A stretch of DNA of 40,482 nucleotides from Bacteroidales bacterium (GTDB lineage Bacteria > Bacteroidota > Bacteroidia > Bacteroidales > F082). The notes below the pieces were generated by a model, which did not search any database, was not told the origin of the DNA, and was given only the letters and a program-made list of their open reading frames with translations. A program made the translations under genes and the position numbers. The stretch lies in contig JAUYGX010000019.1 in assembly GCA_030690365.1 (NCBI GenBank), forward strand, positions 1 through 40,482, given 5' to 3'. Positions 6,583 to 15,156 of the stretch are shown piece by piece (position 1 is the first letter of the stretch; each line of letters begins with the position of its first letter).

Positions 6583-8274
6583 TTGAAAAAGCGTTTTAAC
6601 CTGATTGTCCTTTTTATGTCTGTCAGCCTGGCAGGAATTATTTTCACCCAGGCATTGTGGATCAGGCATGCCATGAAGATGGAGGCATCCAGATTTGAGA
6701 AATCGGCCCATGAAGCCATGTTGGAAAGCATCGACAACTGGAACCGTTTCGACAGGTTTTCGTTTATTAACGATAAGATGAACCTGCCTCCTCCTCCTCC
6801 ACCAGTGAGGCCGGTACGACCTGCCAGAACATACTACAGGGTTGCTCCCGGAGCCAACAGTCGTGTGTCGGTGGAAGTGGATACAGTTGTAAGCCGTCAT
6901 ACGAGGACGAACCATGTCATCAGCATCACTTCCAAAAATAAAGTGAGCGCACAGGCAACTGTCAATATGGATTCTGTTCGTGACAATTTTCAATTCGATT
7001 ATGATCTGGAATGGGTATCTGACTCTGAACCAGATGTTGTAATGGTTACGGATAACGATCCGCAATTTTTTGAACTGCAGAGAATACATGACAGTATCCG
7101 GCAAAAAATGGATGAACACACCACCTGGGCGGAAGAAGAAAAAGCCAGGGTGATTGAGGAAAAACTGCAGCTATTCAACAAAAACATGGAAGAATGGGTG
7201 GTGGAATACAGCTTCGATCCCAATAAAATGCTGGGCAACTTCCCTGTTTCCAACCTGGACACATTACTTCGAAATGCCCTGTTTTCAAGAGGCATCGACC
7301 TGCCTTTTTACTATCAGGTTGTGCAGGAAGCAGGTGATTCTGTAAATGTAATTTCCTCCACCAAAGACGCACCGACAGAGATGAAAACGGCCTTCAAAGT
7401 CAACCTGTTTCCCGACGACTTCTTCCGTAAAAACATGTACCTGCTGTTAAGTTTTCCTTCCAAAAACAGCTACATCTTCAAATCGCTCACCTTACTCATC
7501 ACCGGAAGTGTGGTCTTTACCCTCATTATCCTCACCACCTTCTGGTTTACCATTTTTTATATGCTAAAGCAGAAAAAAATGTCGCAGATAAAAACCGATT
7601 TTATCAACAACATGACTCATGAGTTTAAAACGCCCATTGCCACCATCGGCCTGGCTGCGGATGCCCTTTCTTCGCCCAAGGTCTTCGGTCAAATTGATCC
7701 CACCCAGTATTATCTGGGCATCATCCGGCAGGAAAATAAACGCATGAACAGTCAGGTTGAGAAAGTACTTCAAATGGCCTTGATTGAAAGAGGAAATATC
7801 CACATCGAACCACAACCCATGAGTGCACACGAAGTCATTGAGCATACCATTGAAGTGCTACAGCTTTCGGCACAGCAAAAAAAAGGGCGTATCATTTCTG
7901 TCCTGCGTGCTTCCTGCGACCAACTGCTGGCCGATGAAGTTCATTTCGCCAACCTCATGAATAACCTGCTGGACAATGCCATCAAATACACCGAGAAACC
8001 ACCTGAGATTGTGGTTGAAACCTACAATCAGCAAAACTCACTGATTATCAGGGTAGCCGATAATGGCGTGGGCATGACCAAAGAAGTTCAGCAGCACATT
8101 TTCGATCAGTTTTACCGCCGGCCAAGCGGCAACATACACAATGTAAAAGGTTTCGGACTTGGATTGAGTTATGTAAAAGCCATTGTGACCGCTCATGGCG
8201 GAACCATCCAGGTACACAGCGAACCCGGAAATGGCAGTATCTTTACCCTTACTTTTAATTGCACCAAATCATGA
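6583..8274 (+). CDS. Two-component sensor histidine kinase, RprX-like
   Basis: 563 aa, two membrane segments (about residues 8-27 and 301-327) around a large external domain of about 270 residues with a poly-proline run (69-74) and a charged helix near 165-205. Cytoplasmic part: HisKA with H346 in MTHEFKTPIATI, then HATPase with N-box NNLLDNAIKY, G1 ADNGVGM and G2 GFGLGLSYVK. There is no HAMP domain, as in the RprX-type kinases of this phylum, but the resemblance is architectural and the gene symbol is left open. The start is TTG: an in-frame stop (TAG, 6580-6582) precedes it directly, and TTG gives the typical MKKRFN start of the first membrane segment. It overlaps the regulator gene by 4 bases (ATGA), so the two are translationally coupled. 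Confidence 0.92.
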   Translation: MKKRFNLIVLFMSVSLAGIIFTQALWIRHAMKMEASRFEKSAHEAMLESIDNWNRFDRFSFINDKMNLPPPPPPVRPVRPARTYYRVAPGANSRVSVEVDTVVSRHTRTNHVISITSKNKVSAQATVNMDSVRDNFQFDYDLEWVSDSEPDVVMVTDNDPQFFELQRIHDSIRQKMDEHTTWAEEEKARVIEEKLQLFNKNMEEWVVEYSFDPNKMLGNFPVSNLDTLLRNALFSRGIDLPFYYQVVQEAGDSVNVISSTKDAPTEMKTAFKVNLFPDDFFRKNMYLLLSFPSKNSYIFKSLTLLITGSVVFTLIILTTFWFTIFYMLKQKKMSQIKTDFINNMTHEFKTPIATIGLAADALSSPKVFGQIDPTQYYLGIIRQENKRMNSQVEKVLQMALIERGNIHIEPQPMSAHEVIEHTIEVLQLSAQQKKGRIISVLRASCDQLLADEVHFANLMNNLLDNAIKYTEKPPEIVVETYNQQNSLIIRVADNGVGMTKEVQQHIFDQFYRRPSGNIHNVKGFGLGLSYVKAIVTAHGGTIQVHSEPGNGSIFTLTFNCTKS

Positions 8275-8978
8275 CCAACGAACCTTACCTGCTCCTTGTT
8301 GAAGACGATGTTAATTTTGGTTCTGTACTCAAGAGCTACCTCGAACTAAATGATTTTAAGGTAGATTGGGTTTCGGATGGAAAGGATGCCCACGAAAAAT
8401 TCATCCAGGGGAATTATCAGTTGATATTGCTTGACGTGATGCTTCCCAACCTGGATGGGTTCTCCATCGCAAAACAAATCAAGGCATCGGGTCGCAACAT
8501 CCCCTTTATTTTTATCACTGCCAAAACCCTGCGTGAAGATGTGGTAGCCGGCTATAAAACCGGTGCCGACGATTACATTACCAAACCCTTCGATTCGGAA
8601 ATCCTGCTCTACAAAATCAAAGCCGTGCTCAGCAGGCATCAAAATAAGTCTAAAACAGGCTCCTTAACAGGAATCCTGCACCCGGGCCATTTTTTGTTTG
8701 ACTATCGTTCGAGGAAACTCACCAATCAACAGAACAACCACAGCACCTCGCTCACACCCAAGGAAAGCGAACTGCTCTATCTACTGATCATGCAACAAGG
8801 CGAACTGCTATCGAAGGTGGTGGCACTCAACAAAATCTGGGGCGATGCCAATTATTTCACCACGCGCAGCATGGATGTGTACATCACCAAACTCCGAAAA
8901 CACTTATCTTCAGACGCTTCCATTCAAATCATCACCATTCATGGGGATGGCTACCGGTTGGTAACCGAAAGCAAATGA
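8271..8978 (+). CDS. OmpR-family response regulator
   Basis: 235 aa DNA-binding regulator. The N-terminal receiver has the acidic pocket E11-D12-D13, phospho-acceptor D55 in LLDVMLPNLDG, and K in TKPFDSE. The C-terminal winged helix (about 145-232) shows LTPKESELLYLL, then the recognition-helix region TTRSMDVYITKLRKHL and the wing ITIHGDGYRLV. The ATG at 8271 overlaps the kinase stop as ATGA and is preferred over an in-frame TTG four codons earlier. It is the obvious partner of the kinase at 6583. The GGTTAA array upstream of the operon has the geometry such regulators bind, suggesting autoregulation and control of the divergent secreted-protein gene. Confidence 0.95.
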   Translation: MTNEPYLLLVEDDVNFGSVLKSYLELNDFKVDWVSDGKDAHEKFIQGNYQLILLDVMLPNLDGFSIAKQIKASGRNIPFIFITAKTLREDVVAGYKTGADDYITKPFDSEILLYKIKAVLSRHQNKSKTGSLTGILHPGHFLFDYRSRKLTNQQNNHSTSLTPKESELLYLLIMQQGELLSKVVALNKIWGDANYFTTRSMDVYITKLRKHLSSDASIQIITIHGDGYRLVTESK

Positions 8979-9052
8979 TGGTTCAGTAGAGTCTCCTTCA
9001 GATATCCGAACTACCTGTTTAACAAACACATGTATAAAGCAATAACTATTTT

Positions 9053-9132
9053 TTTGTGAATCTTTGTGGCTTCTTTGTGTAACTCTGTGCATTTGTGGTT
9101 TATTTCACCGCTAAGGCGCTAAGGCGCAGAGG
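9053..9132 (-). repeat. CACAAAG-type dispersed repeat, copy 2, with GCTAAGGC tandem
   Basis: On the minus strand this reads as degenerate CACAAAG/CACAGAG units similar to 3311-3350 but inverted. It is flanked by a short tandem (GCTAAGGC twice, 9110-9125, then GC). It fills much of the 253-base gap between the response regulator and the GMC oxidoreductase, where I see no gene or clear terminator. Confidence 0.65.
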
Positions 9133-9231
9133 AGTTTGTAATTCTACATTATCAATGCATTATTTTCTTTTTGTCCTTCTATGTTGCAAAACAGCATTTT
9201 AAACAACCTCCTATAAAAGATACTAGTTGAT

Positions 9232-10797
9232 TTATTTCTTTACAGGAATCTTATCCATGGCCCTTTCGGCGATAGCGGTGATAGAAAGCGACGGGTTGAC
9301 CCCCGGATTGGCAGAAATCATGGAACCATCCACCACCCACATATTCTGATAGCCAAATACCCGGTTATCCTGGTCGATCACGCCTGTTGAGAAGTCCTTT
9401 CCCATAACAGCTCCACCCAGAATGTGGGCGGTAGATGGAATCCCTGCAAAAGTCTCCACGGCAAAGGAAGTAGCTTTTCCATTGACAATGGAGGCATACT
9501 TTTTGGTAAGCTCCACCGATTCGGGGATATTGGGACTGGGTTTTTTACCGGAACTCACAGAAGAAACCATCCATCCCAGACCATTTCTTTTGAACCTTAA
9601 TTTGCTATCCAAATGTTGCATAAACAGCAGCACTACCGTATGTTTCGACCAACTGTTTACCCAATAGATGTTGAAATAGCTGACCGCAGATTTAAAGAAA
9701 GCCCCCATCATGTTGATCAGGCGCATGATGGTATTTGAGCCCGTACTCAGCGGTAAATGAAGCAATTTCCAAAAACCGGAGCCCTCTGAATACCGAACCA
9801 CTTCCAGGTGGCTATTTTCGTCGGTTTGAACCATACTGCCTATGGCAACACCTTTCGACATGTCCAGGTTTGTATTCAGGGTGGTAACGCTGATCAGGGT
9901 TTCGCTGTTGGTGCGGATATCGTCACCGAGTTTATTAGATATTTCGGGCAACGATTTTTTCTTCAGTTTCAACAACAGTTTTACTGTCCCCAGCACGCCA
10001 CCTGCAAAAACCACACTTTTTGAAGTAACGGTGGAGTTTTTTTTGAAATATCGGGTACTCGATCGTACCGCAACCTGATAACCGGTTGAGCCATCCAGCC
10101 CATTTATCGCAACCACATCAACAACTTCGCTTTCCGCCCATATTTTAGCCCCTGATTTTTGAGCAAAATACAGGTAGTTTTTATCCAGTGTATTTTTTGC
10201 ATTGTGCCGGCAACCGGTCATGCAGCCCCCACAAAAGGTACATCCTGCGCGTGTAGGACCCTTTCCGGCAAAATAAGGATCACTGACTTCCTCACCTTCC
10301 TTACCAAAGAAAACGGCAACCTGTGGAGCTTCGAAATACTTTTCCCTCCCTATTTCAACGGCCAGTTTTTTTAAGGCCAGATCGCCATCAAACAAGCTGG
10401 GATTTTTTGTAGCACCCAGCATAATTAACGCTTTTTTATAAAAAGGACCCAATTCCGACTCCCAATCCGCCAGATGACTCCAACTACCGGTATGATAAAA
10501 AGCTGATTTGGGCATGGGTAAGGTGTTGGCATACACCAGAGATCCACCGCCAACGCCCGTTCCGGAGAGGATGGCTGCATGTCGGAAGAGGCTGATTTTC
10601 ATAATCCCGAACAAACGTAATTTGGGCATCCACAGCCATTTTGGTAAATTCCAGTTGGTTTTGGCAAAATCATCCTGTTGAAACCACTTCCCTTTTTCAA
10701 CCACAAGTACCTTGTAACCCTTTTCTGAAAGCCTCAAAGCACTTACCGAACCGCCAAAACCACTTCCAATGATAATAAAATCGTAATTGTGTTCCAT
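9232..10797 (-). CDS. FAD-dependent GMC-family oxidoreductase
   Basis: 521 aa. The N-terminal FAD-binding fold has GSGFGG (residues 11-16) followed by EKG at the end of the second strand. The C-terminal GMC region has HILGGAVMG, the VDGSMI flavin-contact strand and NPGVNPSLSI, with the usual His and Asn active-site positions. A cysteine cluster C186-x2-C189-x2-C192-x3-C196 followed by RHNAKNTL is typical of the cholesterol-oxidase-like branch of the family. These enzymes oxidise alcohol groups of sterols, sugars or other hydroxylated substrates; the actual substrate is not evident. No signal peptide is seen. It lies downstream of relA in the same direction, 106 bases apart, with only a weak hairpin between. 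Confidence 0.88.
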   Translation of the reverse strand: MEHNYDFIIIGSGFGGSVSALRLSEKGYKVLVVEKGKWFQQDDFAKTNWNLPKWLWMPKLRLFGIMKISLFRHAAILSGTGVGGGSLVYANTLPMPKSAFYHTGSWSHLADWESELGPFYKKALIMLGATKNPSLFDGDLALKKLAVEIGREKYFEAPQVAVFFGKEGEEVSDPYFAGKGPTRAGCTFCGGCMTGCRHNAKNTLDKNYLYFAQKSGAKIWAESEVVDVVAINGLDGSTGYQVAVRSSTRYFKKNSTVTSKSVVFAGGVLGTVKLLLKLKKKSLPEISNKLGDDIRTNSETLISVTTLNTNLDMSKGVAIGSMVQTDENSHLEVVRYSEGSGFWKLLHLPLSTGSNTIMRLINMMGAFFKSAVSYFNIYWVNSWSKHTVVLLFMQHLDSKLRFKRNGLGWMVSSVSSGKKPSPNIPESVELTKKYASIVNGKATSFAVETFAGIPSTAHILGGAVMGKDFSTGVIDQDNRVFGYQNMWVVDGSMISANPGVNPSLSITAIAERAMDKIPVKK

Positions 10798-10903
10798 CTA
10801 CTTCAAATTGATTGATAACCAATCGGGAAATATAATCTATTTTTGGAAAACAGGGGCATAAAACCCCCGTCCTCAATCCAAATAAAGCTGTGAAAGGGAG
10901 AAA

Positions 10904-13096
10904 TTACTTCATCCTCAGCACTTTGTCAACCCCGGCTACCTTGCCGAGCTTGTATATTAGCTGGTCCAGGTGGTCGTTGTCCTTTACCATCACGGTAATT
11001 CTGCCATCGAAGAGTTTACCCTTGGTCTGGAAATTGACTGCCCGCATGTTGACACGCAAATCGTCTGTAACTACCTTGGTGATGGCACCCACCACACCCA
11101 GTTCGTCCTTGCCTGTAATGCGCAGGTTGGCCAGCCAATATTTGGCCTGCGACGAACTGATCCACTTTACATCCAGTACACGGTACTGATATCGTCCGGT
11201 CAGGCGTGCGGCATTTGGACAATTTTTCCGGTGTATGGTAATCCCGCCCTGAATGGTGATAAACCCAAAAACCTTGTCTCCCGGAATGGGGGTGCAGCAT
11301 TTGGCGAAGCGATATTCCACATTTTTTAGGTTCTCTCCAATGTAAAGCACCTCGTTGGCATCATCCTCAGATCCTGTTCGGGTTTCGGCCTTTACTTCCG
11401 GTACAGGAGCTGCTTCAGCAGGTCTCTCTTCCTGATGGGCTTCCAAATATCGCTGAATACTCAATTTAACCTGTGCCAAATCGATTTTCTGGGTGGCAAA
11501 CAAATAATACAAATCGATGCTCGTGTCGACTTTATAAGATTTAACCAAATGATTGATAAGCAGATCTGAATTTTTTATCTTCCAGTTTTTCAACTTCCGG
11601 GTTAGAATTTCTTTACCCAGATCAGCCTCTTTGTACTTTTCTTCTTTCAGGCACCGTTTGATGCGTGTTCTGGCTTTTTCGGTGGCTACAAACGTAAGCC
11701 AGTCGAGTTTAGGCTTTTGGTTCCTGGCCTTTATAATGTCGATACGGTCGCCGTTTTTCAGGACGTACCTGATGGGGACTACTTTTTCGTTTACGCGCGC
11801 GCCTTTACACGATGCCCCCACATCCGAATGAATGCCAAAAGCAAAATCAAGTATGGTGGCCCCTGAAGGGAATTGTTTCAAGTCGCCTTTGGGAGTAAAA
11901 ACAAAAACACTCTGCTGTTTATTGGCTGTATTACTCCGGTATGAATTATCCCGGATTGGGATTTGTGGATTTTCAAGGATCTCACGCACCTGCGACAACC
12001 AATCTTCGGTATTTTTACGGTCCATCACTCCCTTATACTGCCAGTGGGCAGCCTGCCCTTTTTCGGCAATCTCATCCATGCGTTTGGTACGGATTTGTAC
12101 TTCCACCCAGCGGTTGTCGGGGCCCAGAACAGTGGTGTGAAGCGATTCGTATCCGGTAGACTTTGGGGCGGATACCCAGTCTCTTAACCGTTGTGGATTA
12201 GGCTGATAGATATTTGTCACCAACGAATAAACCCGCCAGCAATCCTCAATTTCCTTTTTTGACGTACTCGCCACAATGATCCTGATGGCAAACAAATCAT
12301 ACACTTCTTCAAAATCCACCTGTTGATTTTTCATCTTGGCCCAGATCGAAGGAATGGATTTGGTTCTCCATTTGATGCTGAAATCCAACCCGCCGCTGTG
12401 CATTTCACGCTCAATGGGGCGCAAAAAATCCTGTATGTAAACCTCGCGTTTTGATTTGGTATGTTGAATTTTTTCTTCAATCTCCCGGTAGATCTCAGGA
12501 TGCTCATAGAGCATAATGCGCTCTTCAAACTCTGTTTTTACGTGATATAAACCCAACCGATGGGCAATAGGCGTATAAAGGTGTTTGATTTCATCCATCA
12601 CCGATTGATGCTTTTCGTGTACCCATTCCGGATGGCGTACATCACTTAAACGGTGCGCCAACCGGATAAGAATCACACGCATATCATCCACGATGGAGAG
12701 AAAAAGTGTGCGAAAAGTTTCGGATTGAAGTGATATGCGTTCGGTGGCCAGGTTCGAAATGCGGTTAAATCCTTCCAGAATGTCGGCTACATGATCGCCG
12801 AAATCGTTGCGCACCAACTGAATGGGGTAATCATTCTGTAAGTCAAGACTGTGAAGCAACGAACAGATGGCTGAAGTTGGCCCCAAACCAATTTCCTTTA
12901 CAGCAATTTCAGCTATATCCAGGTTTCTGAGTACATAAGGAAAGCCGTCGGGGGTTTTTTTACCCTTATAATATTCATTCGCAATATCATAAGCCTTCCG
13001 AACAAGCTCAATATCCTGTTCAGAAAACCTGACAGACGATTTGGAGATCAGCATCTCCAGGTATTTGAGTGGATCGTTAGGCATTCCAGAATTCAT
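10904..13096 (-). CDS. relA: RelA/SpoT-family (p)ppGpp synthetase, hydrolase site lost
   Basis: 730 aa with full long-RSH layout: N-terminal HD-like domain (about 25-175), synthetase (about 240-355), TGS (about 396-457), the KCCTPIPGD zinc-finger region (near 605) and C-terminal ACT (about 650-730). The synthetase keeps D267 (VYDLFAIRI) and E332 (VEVQIRT), as well as GYESLHTT and AAHWQYK. The hydrolase metal site is gone: the first His is R57 (PYVLR), the HD pair is H82-S83, the ED pair is L86-Q87, and the LADR Asp is H148. It should therefore make (p)ppGpp but not degrade it, which is why relA is preferred to spoT. The protein would sense stalled ribosomes. It starts at ATG 13096, behind a good -7 element. 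Confidence 0.93.
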   Translation of the reverse strand: MNSGMPNDPLKYLEMLISKSSVRFSEQDIELVRKAYDIANEYYKGKKTPDGFPYVLRNLDIAEIAVKEIGLGPTSAICSLLHSLDLQNDYPIQLVRNDFGDHVADILEGFNRISNLATERISLQSETFRTLFLSIVDDMRVILIRLAHRLSDVRHPEWVHEKHQSVMDEIKHLYTPIAHRLGLYHVKTEFEERIMLYEHPEIYREIEEKIQHTKSKREVYIQDFLRPIEREMHSGGLDFSIKWRTKSIPSIWAKMKNQQVDFEEVYDLFAIRIIVASTSKKEIEDCWRVYSLVTNIYQPNPQRLRDWVSAPKSTGYESLHTTVLGPDNRWVEVQIRTKRMDEIAEKGQAAHWQYKGVMDRKNTEDWLSQVREILENPQIPIRDNSYRSNTANKQQSVFVFTPKGDLKQFPSGATILDFAFGIHSDVGASCKGARVNEKVVPIRYVLKNGDRIDIIKARNQKPKLDWLTFVATEKARTRIKRCLKEEKYKEADLGKEILTRKLKNWKIKNSDLLINHLVKSYKVDTSIDLYYLFATQKIDLAQVKLSIQRYLEAHQEERPAEAAPVPEVKAETRTGSEDDANEVLYIGENLKNVEYRFAKCCTPIPGDKVFGFITIQGGITIHRKNCPNAARLTGRYQYRVLDVKWISSSQAKYWLANLRITGKDELGVVGAITKVVTDDLRVNMRAVNFQTKGKLFDGRITVMVKDNDHLDQLIYKLGKVAGVDKVLRMK

Positions 13097-13123
13097 GAAA
13101 AATAAAGCTTAACTATGTGCATA

Positions 13124-13131
13124 CAAATATA
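13124..13131 (-). promoter_or_regulatory. -7 promoter element (TATATTTG) of relA
   Basis: TATATTTG on the minus strand is a perfect TAnnTTTG, 27 bases before the relA ATG. A TTTTC lies at about the -33 distance. This suggests relA has its own promoter rather than relying on read-through from floA. Confidence 0.55.
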
Positions 13132-13167
13132 ACGATTGGCACAAACAGTTGAAAATCATGTAATAAT

Positions 13168-13194
13168 GCCGGGGACTATTGAATAATCCCTGGC
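13168..13194 (-). terminator. Imperfect hairpin after floA, possible terminator
   Basis: GCCAGGGA and TCCCCGGC can pair with one mismatch around an 11-base loop, 14 bases beyond the floA stop. The following sequence (ATTATTA) is not a strong T-run, so it may be only a weak terminator or an RNA-stabilising hairpin. Confidence 0.35.
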
Positions 13195-13207
13195 TTAAAA
13201 TATGCGG

Positions 13208-14194
13208 CTACTTAATAGATTCTCCTTCAAGAGAAGGATTTTGTGCAATAGATTCACGCATGCTGGTATCGGCCTGGATGTTTTTAAATTTGTAGTAATC
13301 CATGATACCGAGGTTACCAGAGCGGAATGATTCTGCAATGGCTTTGGGGATTTCGGCCTCAGCCAGAATAACAATGGCCCGTGCTTCCTGTGCTTTGGCT
13401 TTCATTTCCTGCTCATTGGCAACGGCCATAGCCCTTCTTTCCTCTGCTTTGGCCTGGGCAATATTTTTGTCTGCATTGGCCTGATCCATTTGAAGCTCGG
13501 CACCAATGTTTTTTCCAATATCAATATCGGCAATATCGATGGATAATATCTCGAACGCTGTTCCGCTATCCAGTCCTTTATTTAACACCACTTTGGAAAT
13601 GCTGTCGGGATTTTCGAGTACCGATTTATGCGAATCGGCAGAACCAATCGACGATACAATACCCTCTCCAACACGGGCCAGAACAGTTTCTTCGCCTGCA
13701 CCTCCGACAAGTTGTTGAATATTTGCACGTACAGTTACCCTGGCAATGGCAATCAACTGGATACCATCCTTAGCTACGGCTGCAACACGCTTGGTATCAA
13801 TTACTTTAGGGTTTACCGACATCTGAACGGCTTCCAACACATCACGACCCGCCAAATCAATGGCGGTGGCGGTTTTAAAATCCAGTTTGATGTTCGCTTT
13901 TTCAGCCGATATAAGTGCCATAACTACTTTTTGCACCCGTCCGCCTGCCAGATAATGAGCTTCCAACTCATCTCTTTTAAGACTTAACCCGGCTTTTTTT
14001 GAAGTAATCAGGCTATTAACGATCACACTGGGTGGCACCTTCCGCCAACGCATCAGAATTAATTGAATCAGCGATATCCTTACATCGGACACCAGTGCGG
14101 TAAACCACAACTGTACAGGGATGAGGTAAAGTAAAAACCACAATACAAAGATTGCGCCTACTCCCATGGCAATATATACATACATTCCTTCCAT
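13208..14194 (-). CDS. floA: Flotillin-like protein FloA
   Basis: 328 aa membrane-microdomain scaffold. An N-terminal hydrophobic hairpin (about residues 4-35) anchors it. The family signature [15 protein letters not shown] follows, then an SPFH domain with [14 protein letters not shown] and [25 protein letters not shown] (quoted in part). Residues about 235-290 are an Ala/Glu/Lys-rich coiled coil ([20 protein letters not shown] and on). The length equals that of Bacillus FloA/YqfA. It lies 9 bases downstream of an NfeD-type gene, the standard operon partner, so the two products very likely act together in organising membrane proteins. Confidence 0.96.
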   Translation of the reverse strand: MEGMYVYIAMGVGAIFVLWFLLYLIPVQLWFTALVSDVRISLIQLILMRWRKVPPSVIVNSLITSKKAGLSLKRDELEAHYLAGGRVQKVVMALISAEKANIKLDFKTATAIDLAGRDVLEAVQMSVNPKVIDTKRVAAVAKDGIQLIAIARVTVRANIQQLVGGAGEETVLARVGEGIVSSIGSADSHKSVLENPDSISKVVLNKGLDSGTAFEILSIDIADIDIGKNIGAELQMDQANADKNIAQAKAEERRAMAVANEQEMKAKAQEARAIVILAEAEIPKAIAESFRSGNLGIMDYYKFKNIQADTSMRESIAQNPSLEGESIK

Positions 14195-14203
14195 AACCTT
14201 AAA

Positions 14204-14668
14204 TTAAGTAATTTGTTTAACAATGATTTTATTTCCTGAAATCTTCACTATTTCTATTTGTCGTTGAGGATCAATGAATTCTGATAGTGTTGTCACCTCT
14301 ACCAACTGGTTGTTAAATTCGGCTGTTCCTCCGGGCGTACACCTTGAAATGGTAATCCCGTAATCGCCCACCTTAACCATTGCCTCAGTATTTTGCCCGG
14401 CTTTGCCATCAATTTCGGCGGTGAGGGTGGCACTTTTCCAGGTTTTTGAACGCAACGCCAATACGACTCCAACCATACTCATGGCGAGAGTTGCCGTTAA
14501 GGTGATGTGACCTTCCATCATTCCCTGGTCGCGGTAGGCAATCCAAATGCCGGCAACCATTAAACCAAACCCCACGATTCCGGGTAAACCGGTACCGGGG
14601 ATGACAAGAATTTCAAGAAGAAGCAACAAATACCCAACCAAAATCAAGATGATGATAACCGACCACAT
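14204..14668 (-). CDS. NfeD-like membrane protein
   Basis: 154 aa. The N-terminal half has hydrophobic segments (about 2-25, 28-46 and 53-73), including the EILVIPGTGLPGIVG motif of the NfeD family. The C-terminal half (about 90-150) is a small OB-fold NfeD domain with VKVGDYGITIS, TPGGTAEFNN and VEVTTLSEFID. This is the short, protease-less form that pairs with SPFH proteins. It is encoded just before floA (9-base gap) and 27 bases after clpS, so co-transcription is likely. Its role is to assist the flotillin scaffold; no catalytic motif is visible. Confidence 0.93.
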   Translation of the reverse strand: MWSVIIILILVGYLLLLLEILVIPGTGLPGIVGFGLMVAGIWIAYRDQGMMEGHITLTATLAMSMVGVVLALRSKTWKSATLTAEIDGKAGQNTEAMVKVGDYGITISRCTPGGTAEFNNQLVEVTTLSEFIDPQRQIEIVKISGNKIIVKQIT

Positions 14669-14695
14669 AGCTTTATTTATCTGATAATCTATTTG

Positions 14696-14971
14696 TTAAT
14701 TTATTTCAACAGTCAGATCTCTGAAATCCAACTCACGTTTCATTGGTTTTAGCTGATCGACTGTACCATTTTTAACCGCACATTTTCCGTTGTAATGTGC
14801 TATCATGGTACAATTCTCAGCCTGAGCGAAATCATGTCCGCATACTTCGATCAGCGACTCAATTACATAATCAAACGAATTTACCTCATCGTTGTATAAA
14901 ACTAACTTATGAATGTCCTGCTCTTTTGAAACAGTTTCAGGAGAATTCAGGGGTTTTTCTTTTACACTCAT
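14696..14971 (-). CDS. clpS: ClpS, adaptor for ClpA-type proteases
   Basis: 91 aa, cytoplasmic. The core shows HKLVLYNDEVNSFDYVIESL, which contains the Asn-Asp pair that binds N-degron substrates, then ENCTMIAHYNGKC and a final RELDFRDLTVEI strand. ClpS delivers proteins with destabilising N-terminal residues to ClpAP/ClpCP. The start is taken as ATG 14971 (MSVKEKPL) rather than an upstream in-frame TTG at 15007, since the longer form would cross the likely -7 element. No clp ATPase gene is near. It is probably the first gene of a clpS-nfeD-floA transcript. Confidence 0.95.
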   Translation of the reverse strand: MSVKEKPLNSPETVSKEQDIHKLVLYNDEVNSFDYVIESLIEVCGHDFAQAENCTMIAHYNGKCAVKNGTVDQLKPMKRELDFRDLTVEIN

Positions 14972-14995
14972 GATAATACTTGAAAACAATTGCCA

Positions 14996-15003
14996 CAAAG
15001 TTA
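14996..15003 (-). promoter_or_regulatory. -7 promoter element (TAACTTTG) of clpS
   Basis: TAACTTTG on the minus strand lies 24 bases before the clpS ATG, and a TTTA at 15024-15027 is 20 bases upstream, close to the TTTG -33 consensus and spacing. Confidence 0.55.
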
Positions 15004-15156
15004 ACAATAAAACATCCGAACCTTAAACTTTGTGATTAAAAACCGAACGCTTGCAAAAAAATAAATTCTTAATCTTGATTTACAACGCCTTACACCTCAT
15101 TAAAATGTACACTAAATAAGGGCGATTTCTGCTGATGATGGTGGTATTTTCCCGTT

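Noticed and set aside
6550-7119. 189-codon minus-strand frame over the kinase sensor region
   Set aside because: It crosses the control region and the kinase coding sequence, which is supported by motifs on the plus strand.
10851-10870. GC-rich hairpin between relA and the GMC gene as terminator
   Set aside because: On the minus strand only four G-C pairs are continuous and the T-run is broken (TGTTTTCC), so it is too weak to list.
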